Notes: generated from the letters alone by a model not told the origin. Numbered from the stretch's first letter, positions 34,461 to 44,499 are shown. The stretch: 64,000 bases of DNA from an uncultured Roseburia sp. (GCA_947642555.1 CANRSX010000013.1:52559-116558); one strand, 5' to 3'. A program made the numbers and translations.

Positions 34461-34676
34461 ATGTATATTGATAAGGAAATTGAGCTCCCCGCAAATCTGC
34501 CCTCCGGGCTGCAGGAAGATTTTACGGAATTGCAGGAATTTTATGATGCCGGAGACTGGCTTTCGTTTGACCTGTTGTTTGAGGCCGTGGAGGCAAGTGT
34601 AAAAGCCTGTTATCTTGCAGGGAAGATCACCAGAGAGGAACTGAATCTTATTTTCAGAAGATATGGGATCGCATAA
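34461..34676 (+). CDS. 71-residue acidic protein of unknown function
   Basis: Starts MYIDKEIELPANLPSGLQED, then acidic/hydrophobic helices and FRRYGIA at the end. The open frame starts at 34314 inside the repeat, but ATG 34461 follows GAGAGGAGC by about 8 bases. It lies 201 bp after the HipA-like gene, separated by the hairpin element. Possible partner or antidote of that kinase; no domain recognised. Followed by a terminator. Confidence 0.62.
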   Translation: MYIDKEIELPANLPSGLQEDFTELQEFYDAGDWLSFDLLFEAVEASVKACYLAGKITREELNLIFRRYGIA

Positions 34677-34748
34677 ACAGTGACAGCACAAGAGACTTTA
34701 AGATCTGCCGGGTTTCCTCCGCCTTATTTCCCTTGAGGTGGCCAAAAG

Positions 34749-34802
34749 AAAACAGGCTGGAAGCCGTGGAGAGAGTTCACGGGGTTCTGGCCTGTTTTTT
34801 TT
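34749..34802 (+). terminator. Rho-independent terminator
   Basis: Outer stem AACAGGC (34751-34757) / GCCTGTT (34790-34796) with inner CCGTG/CACGG, followed by a run of T. Confidence 0.85.
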
Positions 34803-34837
34803 AGAATTCTGGGATTCTGTCTGCCGGTCATGTAAAA

Positions 34838-34975
34838 CTATTTCCCGAACAGATCTGTGTGGCTGCCCGTAGCGGTAGCGGAAAGGATTTTTATACATAC
34901 TTTAGTCCTCCAGCATAGAGGCGACGGCATCTTTGGCATTGTCAAAAGGACCATTTTTTTGTAGTAGTATTGTAC
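34838..34975 (-). pseudogene. Remnant of a RelBE/YafQ-like toxin-antitoxin pair
   Basis: Minus strand: an antitoxin-like C-terminus GPFDNAKDAVASMLED then a stop near 34902, and right after it, in another frame, KILSATATGSHTDLFGK then a stop at 34838. The end GSHTDLFG matches the tail of RelE/YafQ-type toxins. Neither part has an intact N-terminus, and TAA stops upstream close the antitoxin frame. So both genes look deleted down to their ends. Confidence 0.4.
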
Positions 34976-35189
34976 CATATATGTAATATTATAACAATGA
35001 GAATTTATCGGAAGCATTAAGCCTGCCGTGGAAAAAGCATCCCGGGGAATACCTGCTTTCAAAAGAGTACCAAAAAGTGGTTCCCTTTTTCCGGCAAATA
35101 CGATATAATTCATTTGCCATGAAAGATCCGCGCTTTTCGGATGTTTCACAGCGATTACGGAAGCGGCAGACAGGGGTCGATGGGAAGAC

Positions 35190-36788
35190 ATGTCAGAAAG
35201 ATACAGAAAGATAATAGATGCAATTGTAGTAGTGGCGTTTGCTGTCTTTTTGTGTGCAGCAGGCCAGGCGGACAGGGAGAACGCGCGGCGGGAGGAACTG
35301 GCAGCCGCGCATGGCGGGGAGGATTCCGGCAGGACGGAAGCGGCGGCGGATCTGCCGTCAGATTCCGGCATCTTCGCGGTCATGGACCAGGAAGCCGGCG
35401 GCGTCACGGAAAACACCGGCGCAGGGGCCGGGAATGTCCGGGAGGCAGAGACAGAAAACGCGGGCCCGGACACAGAGGAGGATGCCGTCGGCGTTTATCC
35501 GGACACAGAGGAGGACTTTGCTGCCGTCTGTCCTGACCCGGACTGGATGCCCGATCTGTCAGACGAATGCACCGTGATCCTGCACGGCATTTCGCGGGAG
35601 GCAGTTGCCGGTTATCCCGTCGACGACACGTTTCTGATGTGGCTGTATGCGCGGTGCGGGGAAGAATCGCTCCGCGGGCTCGCGCAGCTGGTGTCGGACG
35701 GCGGGATGAACGCCGGGTGCTGGCAGGAGCTGACCGGCAGTACGATCCATGCGCTCTGGGCGGAGTACTGTATGGAGAGCGGCTATCAGAGCGTGCTGCT
35801 GGAGGAGGACTGCCGGGTGGCGGACACGGAGGCGGGCGGGGCTGCCACGCTTGGATTTATCGGGGACACCCGGGCGGATGTGTGGGAGCTGGTGTCGGAT
35901 GTGCCGGAAACCGAGACGGAAGTAGCTGAGATGCCGACAGAAACAATGGAGACAGAAGCAGTTAAAACATCAGGAGGGACATCACATCCCGAAGCAGGTG
36001 AGGAATCGGCAGCCCGTATCCCGGATGACCTGCTCGCCGCGATGCGCGGGATGGATCAGATCTGGGCGACGGATCCTGATGTGGACAAAGCGCCAAAAGA
36101 TCAGGAAATCCGCTATTTCGTGGCGCACGGCAGAAAGATCGGCCTCGTCCGGGTATCTCTCGCGGGGGATCCGGCCCTGTCCGAAGCGGCTTCGTCCGGG
36201 GATGCTTTGCTGGCTCAGGCGGCCGCACGGATCTCCGAAGCAAAAGAGCAGTGCGACACCGTGATCGTCCTGGTGCGCTGGGGGACGGTGGGGAATCTCT
36301 ATCCGGACGCCGCGCAGCCGGACGCCGCGAAGGTATTTGCGGCGGCGGGCGCGGACGCGGTGATTGGGAGCGGTCCCAGACGTCTGCAGGGCGTCACGTA
36401 TGTTTCCGGGATACCGGTGGCGTACAGTCTCGGGAACTTCTGTAGTTCCGACGGACTTTTATATACGGCGCTGCTGCAGGTGACCGTCGATGAGAACGGC
36501 CTGGCCCGGATGCGGTATCTTCCCTGTATTCAGGACGGGGAGGGCGCGAGGCTGCTCACCGCGCAGGAGGAAACAGACGCGTTTTATCATTATGTGATGG
36601 CGCATTCGCGCGGCGTGGGAATGGACGCGGAGGGAAATGTCGTGAATATGAGTGCGGCAGGGACGCTTCCGGCTGAAGCGATACCGGTCGGAGAGATCCG
36701 CTATGAGCCGGGCGCAAGCACGACGCCGGTCAGCGGGATGGGTGATATCAACGGGATCCCGATCGATCCTGTTGGAAATTATAAATGA
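35190..36788 (+). CDS. Degenerate CapA-like membrane-anchored protein
   Basis: 532 residues. Uncleaved membrane helix near 8-26 ([19 protein letters not shown]), then a long Ala/Glu-rich acidic spacer, with the CapA-like domain mostly in the C-terminal half: [11 protein letters not shown] near 350, [15 protein letters not shown] near 389-404 and [13 protein letters not shown] near 407-419. Normal CapA (poly-gamma-glutamate synthesis family metallophosphatase-like) reads IGxHPHxxQG; here the His pair is replaced by Gly and Arg, so the metal site is probably lost. Might be a scaffold or an inactive paralogue. Ends 41 bp before gpmI. Confidence 0.72.
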   Translation: MSERYRKIIDAIVVVAFAVFLCAAGQADRENARREELAAAHGGEDSGRTEAAADLPSDSGIFAVMDQEAGGVTENTGAGAGNVREAETENAGPDTEEDAVGVYPDTEEDFAAVCPDPDWMPDLSDECTVILHGISREAVAGYPVDDTFLMWLYARCGEESLRGLAQLVSDGGMNAGCWQELTGSTIHALWAEYCMESGYQSVLLEEDCRVADTEAGGAATLGFIGDTRADVWELVSDVPETETEVAEMPTETMETEAVKTSGGTSHPEAGEESAARIPDDLLAAMRGMDQIWATDPDVDKAPKDQEIRYFVAHGRKIGLVRVSLAGDPALSEAASSGDALLAQAAARISEAKEQCDTVIVLVRWGTVGNLYPDAAQPDAAKVFAAAGADAVIGSGPRRLQGVTYVSGIPVAYSLGNFCSSDGLLYTALLQVTVDENGLARMRYLPCIQDGEGARLLTAQEETDAFYHYVMAHSRGVGMDAEGNVVNMSAAGTLPAEAIPVGEIRYEPGASTTPVSGMGDINGIPIDPVGNYK

Positions 36789-36829
36789 AAATGAGAAAGC
36801 CGCGCAGCCGCGGCGGAATGGAGGAAAAA

Positions 36830-38371
36830 ATGAGCAAGAAACCTACCGTATTAATGATTCTGGATGGATTCGGTCTGAATGAGAAAACCGACGGCAATGC
36901 CGTGGCGCTGGCGAAGACACCCCATATTGACGCCCTGATGCGGGATTATCCGTTTGTGAAAGGGTATGCGAGCGGGCTTGCAGTCGGACTTCCGGACGGA
37001 CAGATGGGCAATTCCGAGGTAGGACATCTGAATATGGGCGCCGGGAGAATCGTATATCAGGAGCTGACCAGAATCTCAAAGGAGATTGACGACGCCAGCT
37101 TTTTTAAAAACGAGGCGCTGCTTGACGGCATTGCCAATGTGAAAGAGCATCATTCGGATCTGCACCTGTACGGACTGCTCTCCGACGGCGGCGTGCACAG
37201 CCACAACACGCATCTGTACGGCCTGCTCGAGCTGGCAAAGCGGGAGGGCGTGGAGAATGTCTACGTGCACTGCTTTTTAGACGGCCGCGACACGGCCCCG
37301 ACCTCCGGCAAGGGCTTCGTGGAGGAGCTTGAGGACATGATGGCGCAGATCGGCGTCGGAAAGATCGCATCGATCTCGGGCCGCTATTACGCGATGGACC
37401 GCGACAACCGCTGGGATCGTGTGGAAAAGGCGTACAACGCGCTGACAAAGGGCGAGGGTGAGACGGCAACGAGCGCTGTGGGCGCGATGGAGGCGTCCTA
37501 CGCGAAGGACGTGACGGACGAGTTTTTCGTGCCGACCGTGATCACTGAGAATGGCAGCCCGCGCGCTGTGGTGAAGGATCACGACACGATCATCTTCTTT
37601 AACTTCCGTCCGGACCGCGCGAGGGAGATCACGAGAACCTTCTGCATGGGCGAGTTCGACGGCTTTGACAGAGGCCCGAGAAAGGATGTGAAATACATCT
37701 GCTTTACCGAGTACGACGTGACGATTCCGAATAAGGAGATCGCGTTCAAAAAGGTGGAGCTGGCCAATACCTTCGGCGAGTATCTCGCGGCAAACGGAAA
37801 GAAGCAGGCCCGCATCGCGGAGACGGAGAAATACGCGCACGTCACCTTCTTCTTTAACGGCGGCGTCGAGGAGCCGAACGAGGGCGAGGAGCGTATTCTG
37901 GTAAAATCCCCGAAGGTTGCAACCTATGACCTGCAGCCGGAAATGAGCGCGCCGGAGGTGTGCGACAAGCTTTGCGAGGCGATCCGCTCCTTACAGTACG
38001 ATGTGATTATCATCAACTTTGCGAACCCGGACATGGTCGGGCACACCGGGATTCTTCCCGCGGCGATCAAAGCGGTGGAGACCGTGGACGGCTGCGTCGG
38101 ACGCGCTGTCGAGGCGTTAAAAGAGGTCGACGGTCAGATGTTCCTCTGCGCGGATCACGGAAACGCGGAGCAGCTGGTGGACTATGAGACGGGAGCGCCG
38201 TTTACCGCGCACACGATCAACCCGGTGCCGTTTATCCTGATCAACGCGGATCCGGCATACGGCCTGCGCGAGGGCGGATGTCTGGCGGACATCATTCCGA
38301 CGCTGCTGGAGCTGATGGGGATGGAGCAGCCCGCGGAGATGACAGGAAAATCGCTTCTGGTGAAAAGGTAA
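36830..38371 (+). CDS. gpmI: 2,3-bisphosphoglycerate-independent phosphoglycerate mutase
   Basis: 513 residues, the normal length. Starts [35 protein letters not shown] near 63-76 has the phosphoserine site; FLDGRDTAP and ADHGNAEQ (metal-binding) are present. Interconverts 3- and 2-phosphoglycerate in glycolysis and gluconeogenesis with two Mn ions. The open frame begins at 36785, overlapping the upstream stop, but ATG 36830 follows ATGGAGGAAAAA and is where the enzyme starts. Purine genes follow on the same strand. Confidence 0.97.
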   Translation: MSKKPTVLMILDGFGLNEKTDGNAVALAKTPHIDALMRDYPFVKGYASGLAVGLPDGQMGNSEVGHLNMGAGRIVYQELTRISKEIDDASFFKNEALLDGIANVKEHHSDLHLYGLLSDGGVHSHNTHLYGLLELAKREGVENVYVHCFLDGRDTAPTSGKGFVEELEDMMAQIGVGKIASISGRYYAMDRDNRWDRVEKAYNALTKGEGETATSAVGAMEASYAKDVTDEFFVPTVITENGSPRAVVKDHDTIIFFNFRPDRAREITRTFCMGEFDGFDRGPRKDVKYICFTEYDVTIPNKEIAFKKVELANTFGEYLAANGKKQARIAETEKYAHVTFFFNGGVEEPNEGEERILVKSPKVATYDLQPEMSAPEVCDKLCEAIRSLQYDVIIINFANPDMVGHTGILPAAIKAVETVDGCVGRAVEALKEVDGQMFLCADHGNAEQLVDYETGAPFTAHTINPVPFILINADPAYGLREGGCLADIIPTLLELMGMEQPAEMTGKSLLVKR

Positions 38372-38411
38372 CGTCTGGCTGAGCTTTTAATCATAAAATA
38401 ATACGAGGTGG

Positions 38412-39287
38412 ATGATGCAGGAATTTAAACCGGTAAAAGAAGGAAAGGTACGCGAGATTTACGAGAACGGGGAGAGTATGATCATCGTTGCGACGGACCG
38501 GATCTCCGCGTTTGACCATATCTTAAAAAATGAGATCACAAAAAAGGGCGCGATCTTAACACAAATGTCGAGATTCTGGTTCGATTTTACAAAGGACATT
38601 GTCCCGAATCATATGATCACGGTGGATGTGAACGAGATGCCCGAATTTTTCCGCCAGGATCGTTTTGACGGAAACAGTATGATGTGCAAAAAGCTCCGGA
38701 TGCTGCCGATCGAGTGCATCGTGCGCGGCTACATCACGGGAAGCGGCTGGGCGAGCTATCAGAAGAACGGTACGGTATGCGGGATCCGTCTTCCGGAAGG
38801 GCTTCTCGAGTCCGAGCAGCTGCCGGAGCCGGTCTACACGCCGAGCACAAAGGCCGAGATCGGCCTGCACGACGAGAATATTTCCTTTGAGCAGAGCGTG
38901 GAGGTCCTGGAGAAGGAATTCCCGGGCAAAGGGGCGGAGTATGCGGCGAAGCTTCGCGATTACACGATCGCGCTGTACAAAAAATGCGCGGAGTACGCGC
39001 TTGGGCGCGGCATTATCATCGCGGATACCAAGTTTGAATTCGGTCTTGACGAAAACGGCGAGGTGGTGCTCGGCGATGAGATGCTCACGCCGGATTCCTC
39101 GCGGTTCTGGCCGGTCGCCGGTTACGAGGCCGGCAAGGGACAGCCGTCCTTTGACAAGCAGTATGTGCGCGACTGGCTGAAGGCCAATCCGGACAATGAG
39201 CTGCTGCTCCCGGAGGAGGTTGTGGCAAAGACGGTGGACAAGTATAAGGAAGCATACGAGCTTTTAACCGGGACAAAGTTCGAGTAA
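38412..39287 (+). CDS. purC: SAICAR synthetase (phosphoribosylaminoimidazole-succinocarboxamide synthase)
   Basis: 291 residues, longer type of the family. ATP-binding Lys in PVKEGKVREIY; IIVATDRISAFDHIL; RMLPIECIVRGYITGSGW; EIGLHDENIS and DTKFEFGLDENGEVVLGDE are all canonical. Joins aspartate to CAIR in purine synthesis, followed by purF and purB as one run. Starts ATG ATG with GAGGTGG just before. The gap to purF is 64 bp. Confidence 0.97.
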   Translation: MMQEFKPVKEGKVREIYENGESMIIVATDRISAFDHILKNEITKKGAILTQMSRFWFDFTKDIVPNHMITVDVNEMPEFFRQDRFDGNSMMCKKLRMLPIECIVRGYITGSGWASYQKNGTVCGIRLPEGLLESEQLPEPVYTPSTKAEIGLHDENISFEQSVEVLEKEFPGKGAEYAAKLRDYTIALYKKCAEYALGRGIIIADTKFEFGLDENGEVVLGDEMLTPDSSRFWPVAGYEAGKGQPSFDKQYVRDWLKANPDNELLLPEEVVAKTVDKYKEAYELLTGTKFE

Positions 39288-39351
39288 CAGACCAGGAAAT
39301 GAGGCGGCGCGGGGCGGTCTGCTCTCTGCGCTGCCGGAAAAGAAGGATAAC

Positions 39352-40797
39352 ATGAAACAGATATTTGATCCGGCGTGCGCGGAGGATGTGCTTCACGAGG
39401 AGTGCGGCGTCTTTGGCATGTATGATTTTGACGGCGGGGATGTCGCGGCGTCGATCTATTACGGGCTGTTTGCCTTACAGCACAGGGGACAGGAGAGCTG
39501 CGGGATCGCGGTGAGTGAGACAAAGGGGCCGATGGGAAAGGCGGATGCCCATAAGGGGATGGGGCTCGTCAATGAAGTGTTCACGCAGGAAAAGCTTTCC
39601 TCCATGCGCGGGGATATCGGCGTCGGCCATGTCCGCTATTCGACGGCCGGCGCTTCGATCCGTGAAAATGCGCAGCCGCTGGTGATTCATTATGTAAAAG
39701 GAATCCTTGCGCTGGGGCATAACGGAAACCTGGTGAATGCCGAAGAGCTCCGCAGGGAGCTGGCATACACGGGGGCGATCTTCCAGACCACGATCGACAC
39801 GGAGGTGATCGCGTATCTGATTGCGCGGGAGCGCCTTCAGACAGACAGCGTGGAGGAGGCCGTGGGCCGCGCCTGCCGCAGATTAAAGGGAGCCTATTCG
39901 CTGGTGGTGATGAGCCCGCGGAAGCTGATCGGGGCGCGGGATCCGTACGGGTTTAAGCCGCTGTGTATCGGCAGGCGGGACAACGCCTATATCCTTGCGT
40001 CCGAAACCTGCGCGCTCGATACCATTGGGGCGGAGTTTGTGCGGGACGTGCTGCCGGGCGAGACGGTGACCATCACGCCGGAGGGCGGGATTGTATCGGA
40101 CCTCTCGAGGGCCGTGGAAAAAGACCGGGAGGCGCGGTGCGTGTTCGAATACATTTATTTCGCGCGGCCGGACAGCCGGATCGACGGGGTCAGCGTCTAT
40201 GAATCCCGCATCATGGCAGGGCGTTTCCTGGCAAAGGATTCGCCGGTGGAAGCGGATCTGGTCGTGGGCGTGCCGGAGTCGGGAAACGCGGCGGCGCTCG
40301 GCTATTCAATGGAGTCCGGGATCCCCTACGGGATGGCCTTTGTGAAAAACGGCTACGTGGGCAGGACGTTTATCTCTCCGGGCCAGGGCAACCGGGAGTC
40401 CGGCGTACAGGTGAAGCTGAATGTGCTGAAGGAAGCGGTGCGCGGAAAGCGTGTGATCATGATCGACGACTCGATCGTCCGAGGAACGACGTCGAATCCC
40501 ACGATCCGCCTGCTGCGGGACGCGGGGGCAGCAAAGGTGCATGTGCGGATCAGCGCGCCGCCGTTTCTGTGGCCCTGTTATTTCGGGATCGACATCCCGG
40601 AGCGCGGGCAGCTGATCGCGTACCACCACAGCGTGGAGGAGATTCGTGAGATCATCGGTGCGGATACGCTGGGATATCTTCGGATGGAACGCTTAAAGGA
40701 GCTGGCGGGAGGTCTGCCGGTCTGCAGCGGATGTTTTGACGGTGTGTATCCGGTAGAGCCCCCGACGGAAGACATCCGGGGGGAACATACGGAATAG
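39352..40797 (+). CDS. purF: Amidophosphoribosyltransferase
   Basis: 481 residues. A 17-residue propeptide precedes the N-terminal nucleophile Cys18 (HEECGVFGMYD); glutaminase motif GHNGNLVNAEEL; PRPP site VIMIDDSIVRGTTSN near 365-379; later Cys residues suit a 4Fe-4S cluster. First committed step of purine synthesis: PRPP plus glutamine to phosphoribosylamine. AAAAGAAGGA precedes ATG. No PurR box or purine riboswitch is seen in the leader. Confidence 0.97.
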   Translation: MKQIFDPACAEDVLHEECGVFGMYDFDGGDVAASIYYGLFALQHRGQESCGIAVSETKGPMGKADAHKGMGLVNEVFTQEKLSSMRGDIGVGHVRYSTAGASIRENAQPLVIHYVKGILALGHNGNLVNAEELRRELAYTGAIFQTTIDTEVIAYLIARERLQTDSVEEAVGRACRRLKGAYSLVVMSPRKLIGARDPYGFKPLCIGRRDNAYILASETCALDTIGAEFVRDVLPGETVTITPEGGIVSDLSRAVEKDREARCVFEYIYFARPDSRIDGVSVYESRIMAGRFLAKDSPVEADLVVGVPESGNAAALGYSMESGIPYGMAFVKNGYVGRTFISPGQGNRESGVQVKLNVLKEAVRGKRVIMIDDSIVRGTTSNPTIRLLRDAGAAKVHVRISAPPFLWPCYFGIDIPERGQLIAYHHSVEEIREIIGADTLGYLRMERLKELAGGLPVCSGCFDGVYPVEPPTEDIRGEHTE

Positions 40798-40809
40798 AAG
40801 GAGAATAGA

Positions 40810-42261
40810 ATGAATACAGACAGATATATCAGCCCGTTATCGGAGCGCTATGCGAGCAGTAAGATGCAGTATATTTTTTCGCCGGATATGAAGTTTTCCA
40901 CCTGGAGAAGACTGTGGATCGCGCTCGCGGAGACGGAGATGGAGCTTGGCCTTTCCGAGAACGGCAGGCCGGTGATCACGCAGGAGATGATCGACGAGAT
41001 GAAAGCGCACGTCACGGACATCAATTACGAGGTGGCGAAGGAGCGCGAAAAACAGGTGCGCCATGACGTGATGAGCCATGTGTACGCGTACGGGCAGCAG
41101 TGCCCGAAGGCGGCGGGGATCATCCACCTCGGGGCGACCTCCTGCTATGTGGGGGACAACACGGATCTCATCGTGATGCGCGAGGCGCTCTCCCTGGTGC
41201 ACAGAAAGCTGGTCAGCCTGATCGCGGAGCTGGCAAAGTTTGCGGACGCCTACAAAAATCTTCCGACGCTCGCCTTCACACATTTCCAGCCGGCACAGCC
41301 TACAACCGTAGGAAAGCGCGCGACCCTGTGGGCGCAGGAATTTGTGATGGATTTAGAGGACCTCGAGTATGTGACGGGAAGCTTAAAGCTGCTCGGGTCA
41401 AAGGGGACGACCGGCACGCAGGCGAGCTTTCTGGAGCTGTTTGACGGCGACCAGGAGACGATCGACCGGATCGATCCGATGATCGCGGAGAAGATGGGCT
41501 TTGCGGAGTGCTACGCGGTATCCGGGCAGACCTATTCGAGAAAGGTGGACACCAGGGTGGTAAACGTGCTTGCGGGCATTGCGGCCAGCGCGCACAAGAT
41601 GTCCAACGACATCCGTCTGCTTCAGCATTTAAAGGAAGTGGAAGAGCCGTTTGAGAAGAATCAGATCGGCTCCTCCGCGATGGCATACAAGCGGAACCCC
41701 ATGCGCTCGGAGCGGATCGCGTCGCTCTCGCGCTATGTGATGATCGATGTGTTAAATCCGGCGGTGACCTCGGCCACGCAGTGGTTCGAGCGGACGCTTG
41801 ACGATTCCGCGAACAAGCGGCTCTCGGTTCCGGAAGCGTTTCTGGCGGTCGACGGGATTCTTGACCTCTGCTTAAACGTGGTGGACGGGCTTGTCGTGTA
41901 CGATAAGGTGATCACAAAGCATCTGATGGCGGAGCTGCCGTTTATGGCGACGGAGAATATCATGATGGACGCTGTGAAAAACGGCGGAAACCGTCAGGAG
42001 CTTCACGAGAAGATCCGCAAATTGTCCATGCAGGCCGGAAAAGCGGTCAAGGAAGAGGGAAAGGAAAATCCGTTACTTCAGCTGATTGCCGCGGATCCGG
42101 AATTTAATCTGACGATTGAGGAGCTTACCGCGGCCATGGAGCCGTCCCGGTATGTGGGGCGCGCGCCGCTGCAGGTGGAGAAGTTTTTGGCGCAGGTGGT
42201 GCAGCCGGTGCTGGATCAGAACCGGGACGAGCTCGGCGTCACGGCGGATATCACCGTCTAG
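40810..42261 (+). CDS. purB: Adenylosuccinate lyase
   Basis: 483 residues. Signature SSAMAYKRNPMRSERIA near 296-312, plus HLGATSCYVGDNTDL and THFQPAQPTTVGKR. Splits fumarate from SAICAR and adenylosuccinate. Starts 12 bp after the purF stop with GAAGGAGAA before ATG. Ends in a strong hairpin (42293-42331) shared with the converging alcohol dehydrogenase. Confidence 0.97.
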   Translation: MNTDRYISPLSERYASSKMQYIFSPDMKFSTWRRLWIALAETEMELGLSENGRPVITQEMIDEMKAHVTDINYEVAKEREKQVRHDVMSHVYAYGQQCPKAAGIIHLGATSCYVGDNTDLIVMREALSLVHRKLVSLIAELAKFADAYKNLPTLAFTHFQPAQPTTVGKRATLWAQEFVMDLEDLEYVTGSLKLLGSKGTTGTQASFLELFDGDQETIDRIDPMIAEKMGFAECYAVSGQTYSRKVDTRVVNVLAGIAASAHKMSNDIRLLQHLKEVEEPFEKNQIGSSAMAYKRNPMRSERIASLSRYVMIDVLNPAVTSATQWFERTLDDSANKRLSVPEAFLAVDGILDLCLNVVDGLVVYDKVITKHLMAELPFMATENIMMDAVKNGGNRQELHEKIRKLSMQAGKAVKEEGKENPLLQLIAADPEFNLTIEELTAAMEPSRYVGRAPLQVEKFLAQVVQPVLDQNRDELGVTADITV

Positions 42262-42292
42262 GTCGCGCGGAATTTACAGCCCAGAGACAAAA

Positions 42293-42331
42293 GAAGCCGC
42301 TTCATCCGATCAGGTGATGAAGCGGCTTCTC
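42293..42331. terminator. Bidirectional terminator between purB and the alcohol dehydrogenase
   Basis: AGAAGCCGCTTCATC (42293-42307) / GATGAAGCGGCTTCT (42317-42331), 15 perfect pairs. U-rich stretch TTTTG on the minus strand, weaker on the plus strand. Confidence 0.85.
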
Positions 42332-42388
42332 TTATCGTGTACCCGGCGGCGCACGTTTCTCTGCCGGGGATTCCGTATTTGGAAATGC

Positions 42389-43570
42389 CTAGAAATCAAC
42401 TTCCGTGCCGTAGAAGGTGCACTTAAAGAGCTTTGCCATCTGCTCCGGTGTGATGGATCTGGGATTGGAGCCCGTGCAGGCGTCGCCGACTGCGTTTGCA
42501 GCGATCGCGTCAAGCTTCTCTAAGAATTCGTCCTCCTTTACGCCGAATTCCTGAATGGTCTTCGGGATGTTCATCGCGCGGTTAAAGGACTCGATCTTTT
42601 CGATCAGGGCGTTCACCTGCGATTTCTCGGAGGCTCCGCCGAGTCCGACTCTTCTCGCGATATCCGCATATCTTCTCATCGCTTCCGGCTCATGCGCGTT
42701 GTATTTGATGACGTACGGCAGATAAATCGCGTTTGCGCAGCCGTGCGGAATATGGCCGGTCGAGAATGCAGCGCCGGTCTTGTGCGCCATCGAGTGAACG
42801 ATCCCGAGCAGGGCGTTGGAGAATGCCTGTCCGGCAAGGCACTGCGCGTAATGCATCTGCTCTCTTGCGTCCATATCTTTGTCGTAGGATGCCGGCAGAT
42901 AGTCGAATACCATCTCGATCGCCTTGATGGCAAGCGGATCCGTGAACGGGCTGTTTAACGTGGAGACATAAGCCTCGATCGCGTGGGTTAACGCGTCCAT
43001 ACCGGTATAAGCCACCTGCTTTGCCGGAAGGCTTTCCACCAGCGCCGGATCGACGATCGCGACATCCGGTGTGATCTCAAAGTCTGCGAGCGGATACTTG
43101 ATACCCTTTGCGTAATCGGTGATCACAGAAAACGCGGTAACCTCCGTCGCGGTGCCGGAAGTGGATGGGATCGCACAGAAGCGGGCTTTTGTGCGAAGCT
43201 TCGGGAAATTGAACGGAGTGCACAGATCTTCAAATGTAGTGTCCGGATACTCGTAAAATGCCCACATTGCCTTCGCGGCGTCGATCGGCGAACCTCCGCC
43301 GATGGAGACGATCCAGTCCGGCTCAAACTCGGTCATGGCGGCCGCGCCCTTCATCACGGTTTCCACCGAAGGATCCGGCTCAACGCCCTCAAAGAAGCGA
43401 ACCTCCATGCCGGCTTCCTTTAAGTAGCCCTCGACCTTGTCCAGAAAACCGCCCTTTCTCATAGAGCTGCCGCCCGACACGACGATCGCACGCTTTCCGG
43501 AGAGATCCTTTAAGTTCGCAAGCGCGTCCTTACCGTAGTAGAGATCTCTCGGTAATGTAAATCTTCCCAT
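42389..43570 (-). CDS. Iron-containing alcohol dehydrogenase
   Basis: 393 residues, family III (Fe-ADH). NAD-binding SIGGGSPIDAAKAM near 87-100; metal ligands in the DALTHAIEAY and HSMAHKTGAAFSTGHIPHG segments. Reduces acetaldehyde or other aldehydes with NADH at the end of fermentation. The open frame starts at 43588, but ATG 43570 follows AAGGAGG by 8 bases. Good extended promoter at 43615-43643. Single gene unit. Substrate not settled. Confidence 0.95.
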   Translation of the reverse strand: MGRFTLPRDLYYGKDALANLKDLSGKRAIVVSGGSSMRKGGFLDKVEGYLKEAGMEVRFFEGVEPDPSVETVMKGAAAMTEFEPDWIVSIGGGSPIDAAKAMWAFYEYPDTTFEDLCTPFNFPKLRTKARFCAIPSTSGTATEVTAFSVITDYAKGIKYPLADFEITPDVAIVDPALVESLPAKQVAYTGMDALTHAIEAYVSTLNSPFTDPLAIKAIEMVFDYLPASYDKDMDAREQMHYAQCLAGQAFSNALLGIVHSMAHKTGAAFSTGHIPHGCANAIYLPYVIKYNAHEPEAMRRYADIARRVGLGGASEKSQVNALIEKIESFNRAMNIPKTIQEFGVKEDEFLEKLDAIAANAVGDACTGSNPRSITPEQMAKLFKCTFYGTEVDF

Positions 43571-43614
43571 TGGTAAATCCTCCTTCATTTATGTATGTAT
43601 TAAACTGCACTGTT

Positions 43615-43643
43615 ATGATAGCATATTCCGGGGTGAGGTGCAA
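43615..43643 (-). promoter_or_regulatory. Promoter of the alcohol dehydrogenase gene
   Basis: Minus strand: TTGCAC (43643-43638), 17-bp spacer ending TGC, TATCAT (43620-43615). Confidence 0.7.
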
Positions 43644-43661
43644 TGTCGTTTCGTATGGAGA

Positions 43662-44372
43662 TCATGACAGTGCAGATCCGTCCGCCTGTTCGATCACATC
43701 CCGGATTTCCTGCATTCTGGCGTCGAGCTCAGCGCTCTGCCTGGCGCATTCGCTTAAGCGCTCCGCGGTTTTTTCCACGATTTTTGCGGGGAGATCCTTT
43801 TTGTAGCGCAGCTGGTGCTCGAGATTTGCCCAGAATTCCATGGCGATCGTGCGCAGCTGAACCTCGGCCTTCATGAGCCGCTTTTCGTTTTGGAGGAAGA
43901 TGGGGACCTCCACGATCAGGTGGAGGCTGCGGTAGCCGTTTTCCTTCGGATGCTTAATATAGTCTTTCCGCTCGATCAGCGTGATATCATCCTGCTGTAA
44001 GAGGCAGTCCGCGAGCATGTAGATGTCGTCGACAAACGAGCAGACGATGCGGATGCCGGCGATGTCAGACAGGTTCTCCTCGATCGCCTCTAAGGTAAAC
44101 GGAAGCTGTTTCCGCAGCATTTTCTGGTGAATGCTCTCCGGGGATTTCAGCCGGCTCTGTATGGTGTCGATGGGATTGTGGTCGTGTACCAGGGAAAACC
44201 GCTCGTTTAAAACGCGGAACTTTGTCTCGATCTCCATGATTGCGCACCGGTAGCAGGACATCAGATCCCTTGTGGATGCGGAGATCTGCTGCAGCGCCTG
44301 GATGGACTCATCGTTCATAAATTCCGCCAGCTTGTGGTAGAGCAGCCCGGAAGCTTCTTTTGTATCTGTCAT
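43662..44372 (-). CDS. Small alarmone synthetase (RelQ/YjbM-like GTP pyrophosphokinase)
   Basis: 236 residues. RSLHLIVEVP after HPKENGYRS, KAEVQLRTIAMEFWANLEHQLRYK, and IAGIRIVCSFVDDIY are typical of the synthetase domain. No HD hydrolase, TGS or ACT domain, so synthesis only. Makes (p)ppGpp to slow growth under stress. The open frame starts at 44423; ATG 44372 with GAAAGGAA is preferred. Its promoter is back to back with the one for the small membrane protein at 44553. Confidence 0.93.
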   Translation of the reverse strand: MTDTKEASGLLYHKLAEFMNDESIQALQQISASTRDLMSCYRCAIMEIETKFRVLNERFSLVHDHNPIDTIQSRLKSPESIHQKMLRKQLPFTLEAIEENLSDIAGIRIVCSFVDDIYMLADCLLQQDDITLIERKDYIKHPKENGYRSLHLIVEVPIFLQNEKRLMKAEVQLRTIAMEFWANLEHQLRYKKDLPAKIVEKTAERLSECARQSAELDARMQEIRDVIEQADGSALS

Positions 44373-44449
44373 ATCGGATTCCTTTCGTGATCGCTTTTCT
44401 GCACAGCGGATGACGCAAAACATATGCTGTCCGCTGTCTCCTGACCTTC

Positions 44450-44478
44450 ATTGTACCATAAACACGCCGGCCTTTCTA
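44450..44478 (-). promoter_or_regulatory. Promoter of the alarmone synthetase gene
   Basis: Minus strand: TAGAAA (44478-44473), 17-bp spacer with TGG next to TACAAT (44455-44450). Confidence 0.6.
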
Positions 44479-44499
44479 TGGTATCTTATGATCTTCTGG

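Larger units (their letters stand above)
34677..35189. other. Intergenic region with terminator and broken toxin-antitoxin remnant
   Basis: 513 bp without an intact gene: a terminator (34749-34802), a RelBE-like remnant on the minus strand (34838-34975), AT-rich DNA, and a -10-like TATAAT at 35104-35109 before the CapA-like gene. Confidence 0.55.

Noticed and set aside
34838..35473. 211-residue minus-strand frame
   Set aside because: Most of it is the antisense of the CapA-like gene; only its last 17 codons look like a toxin remnant.
42293..42331. Attachment site or mobile element end
   Set aside because: The palindrome lies between convergent housekeeping genes with adjoining T-rich sequence; a shared terminator explains it.
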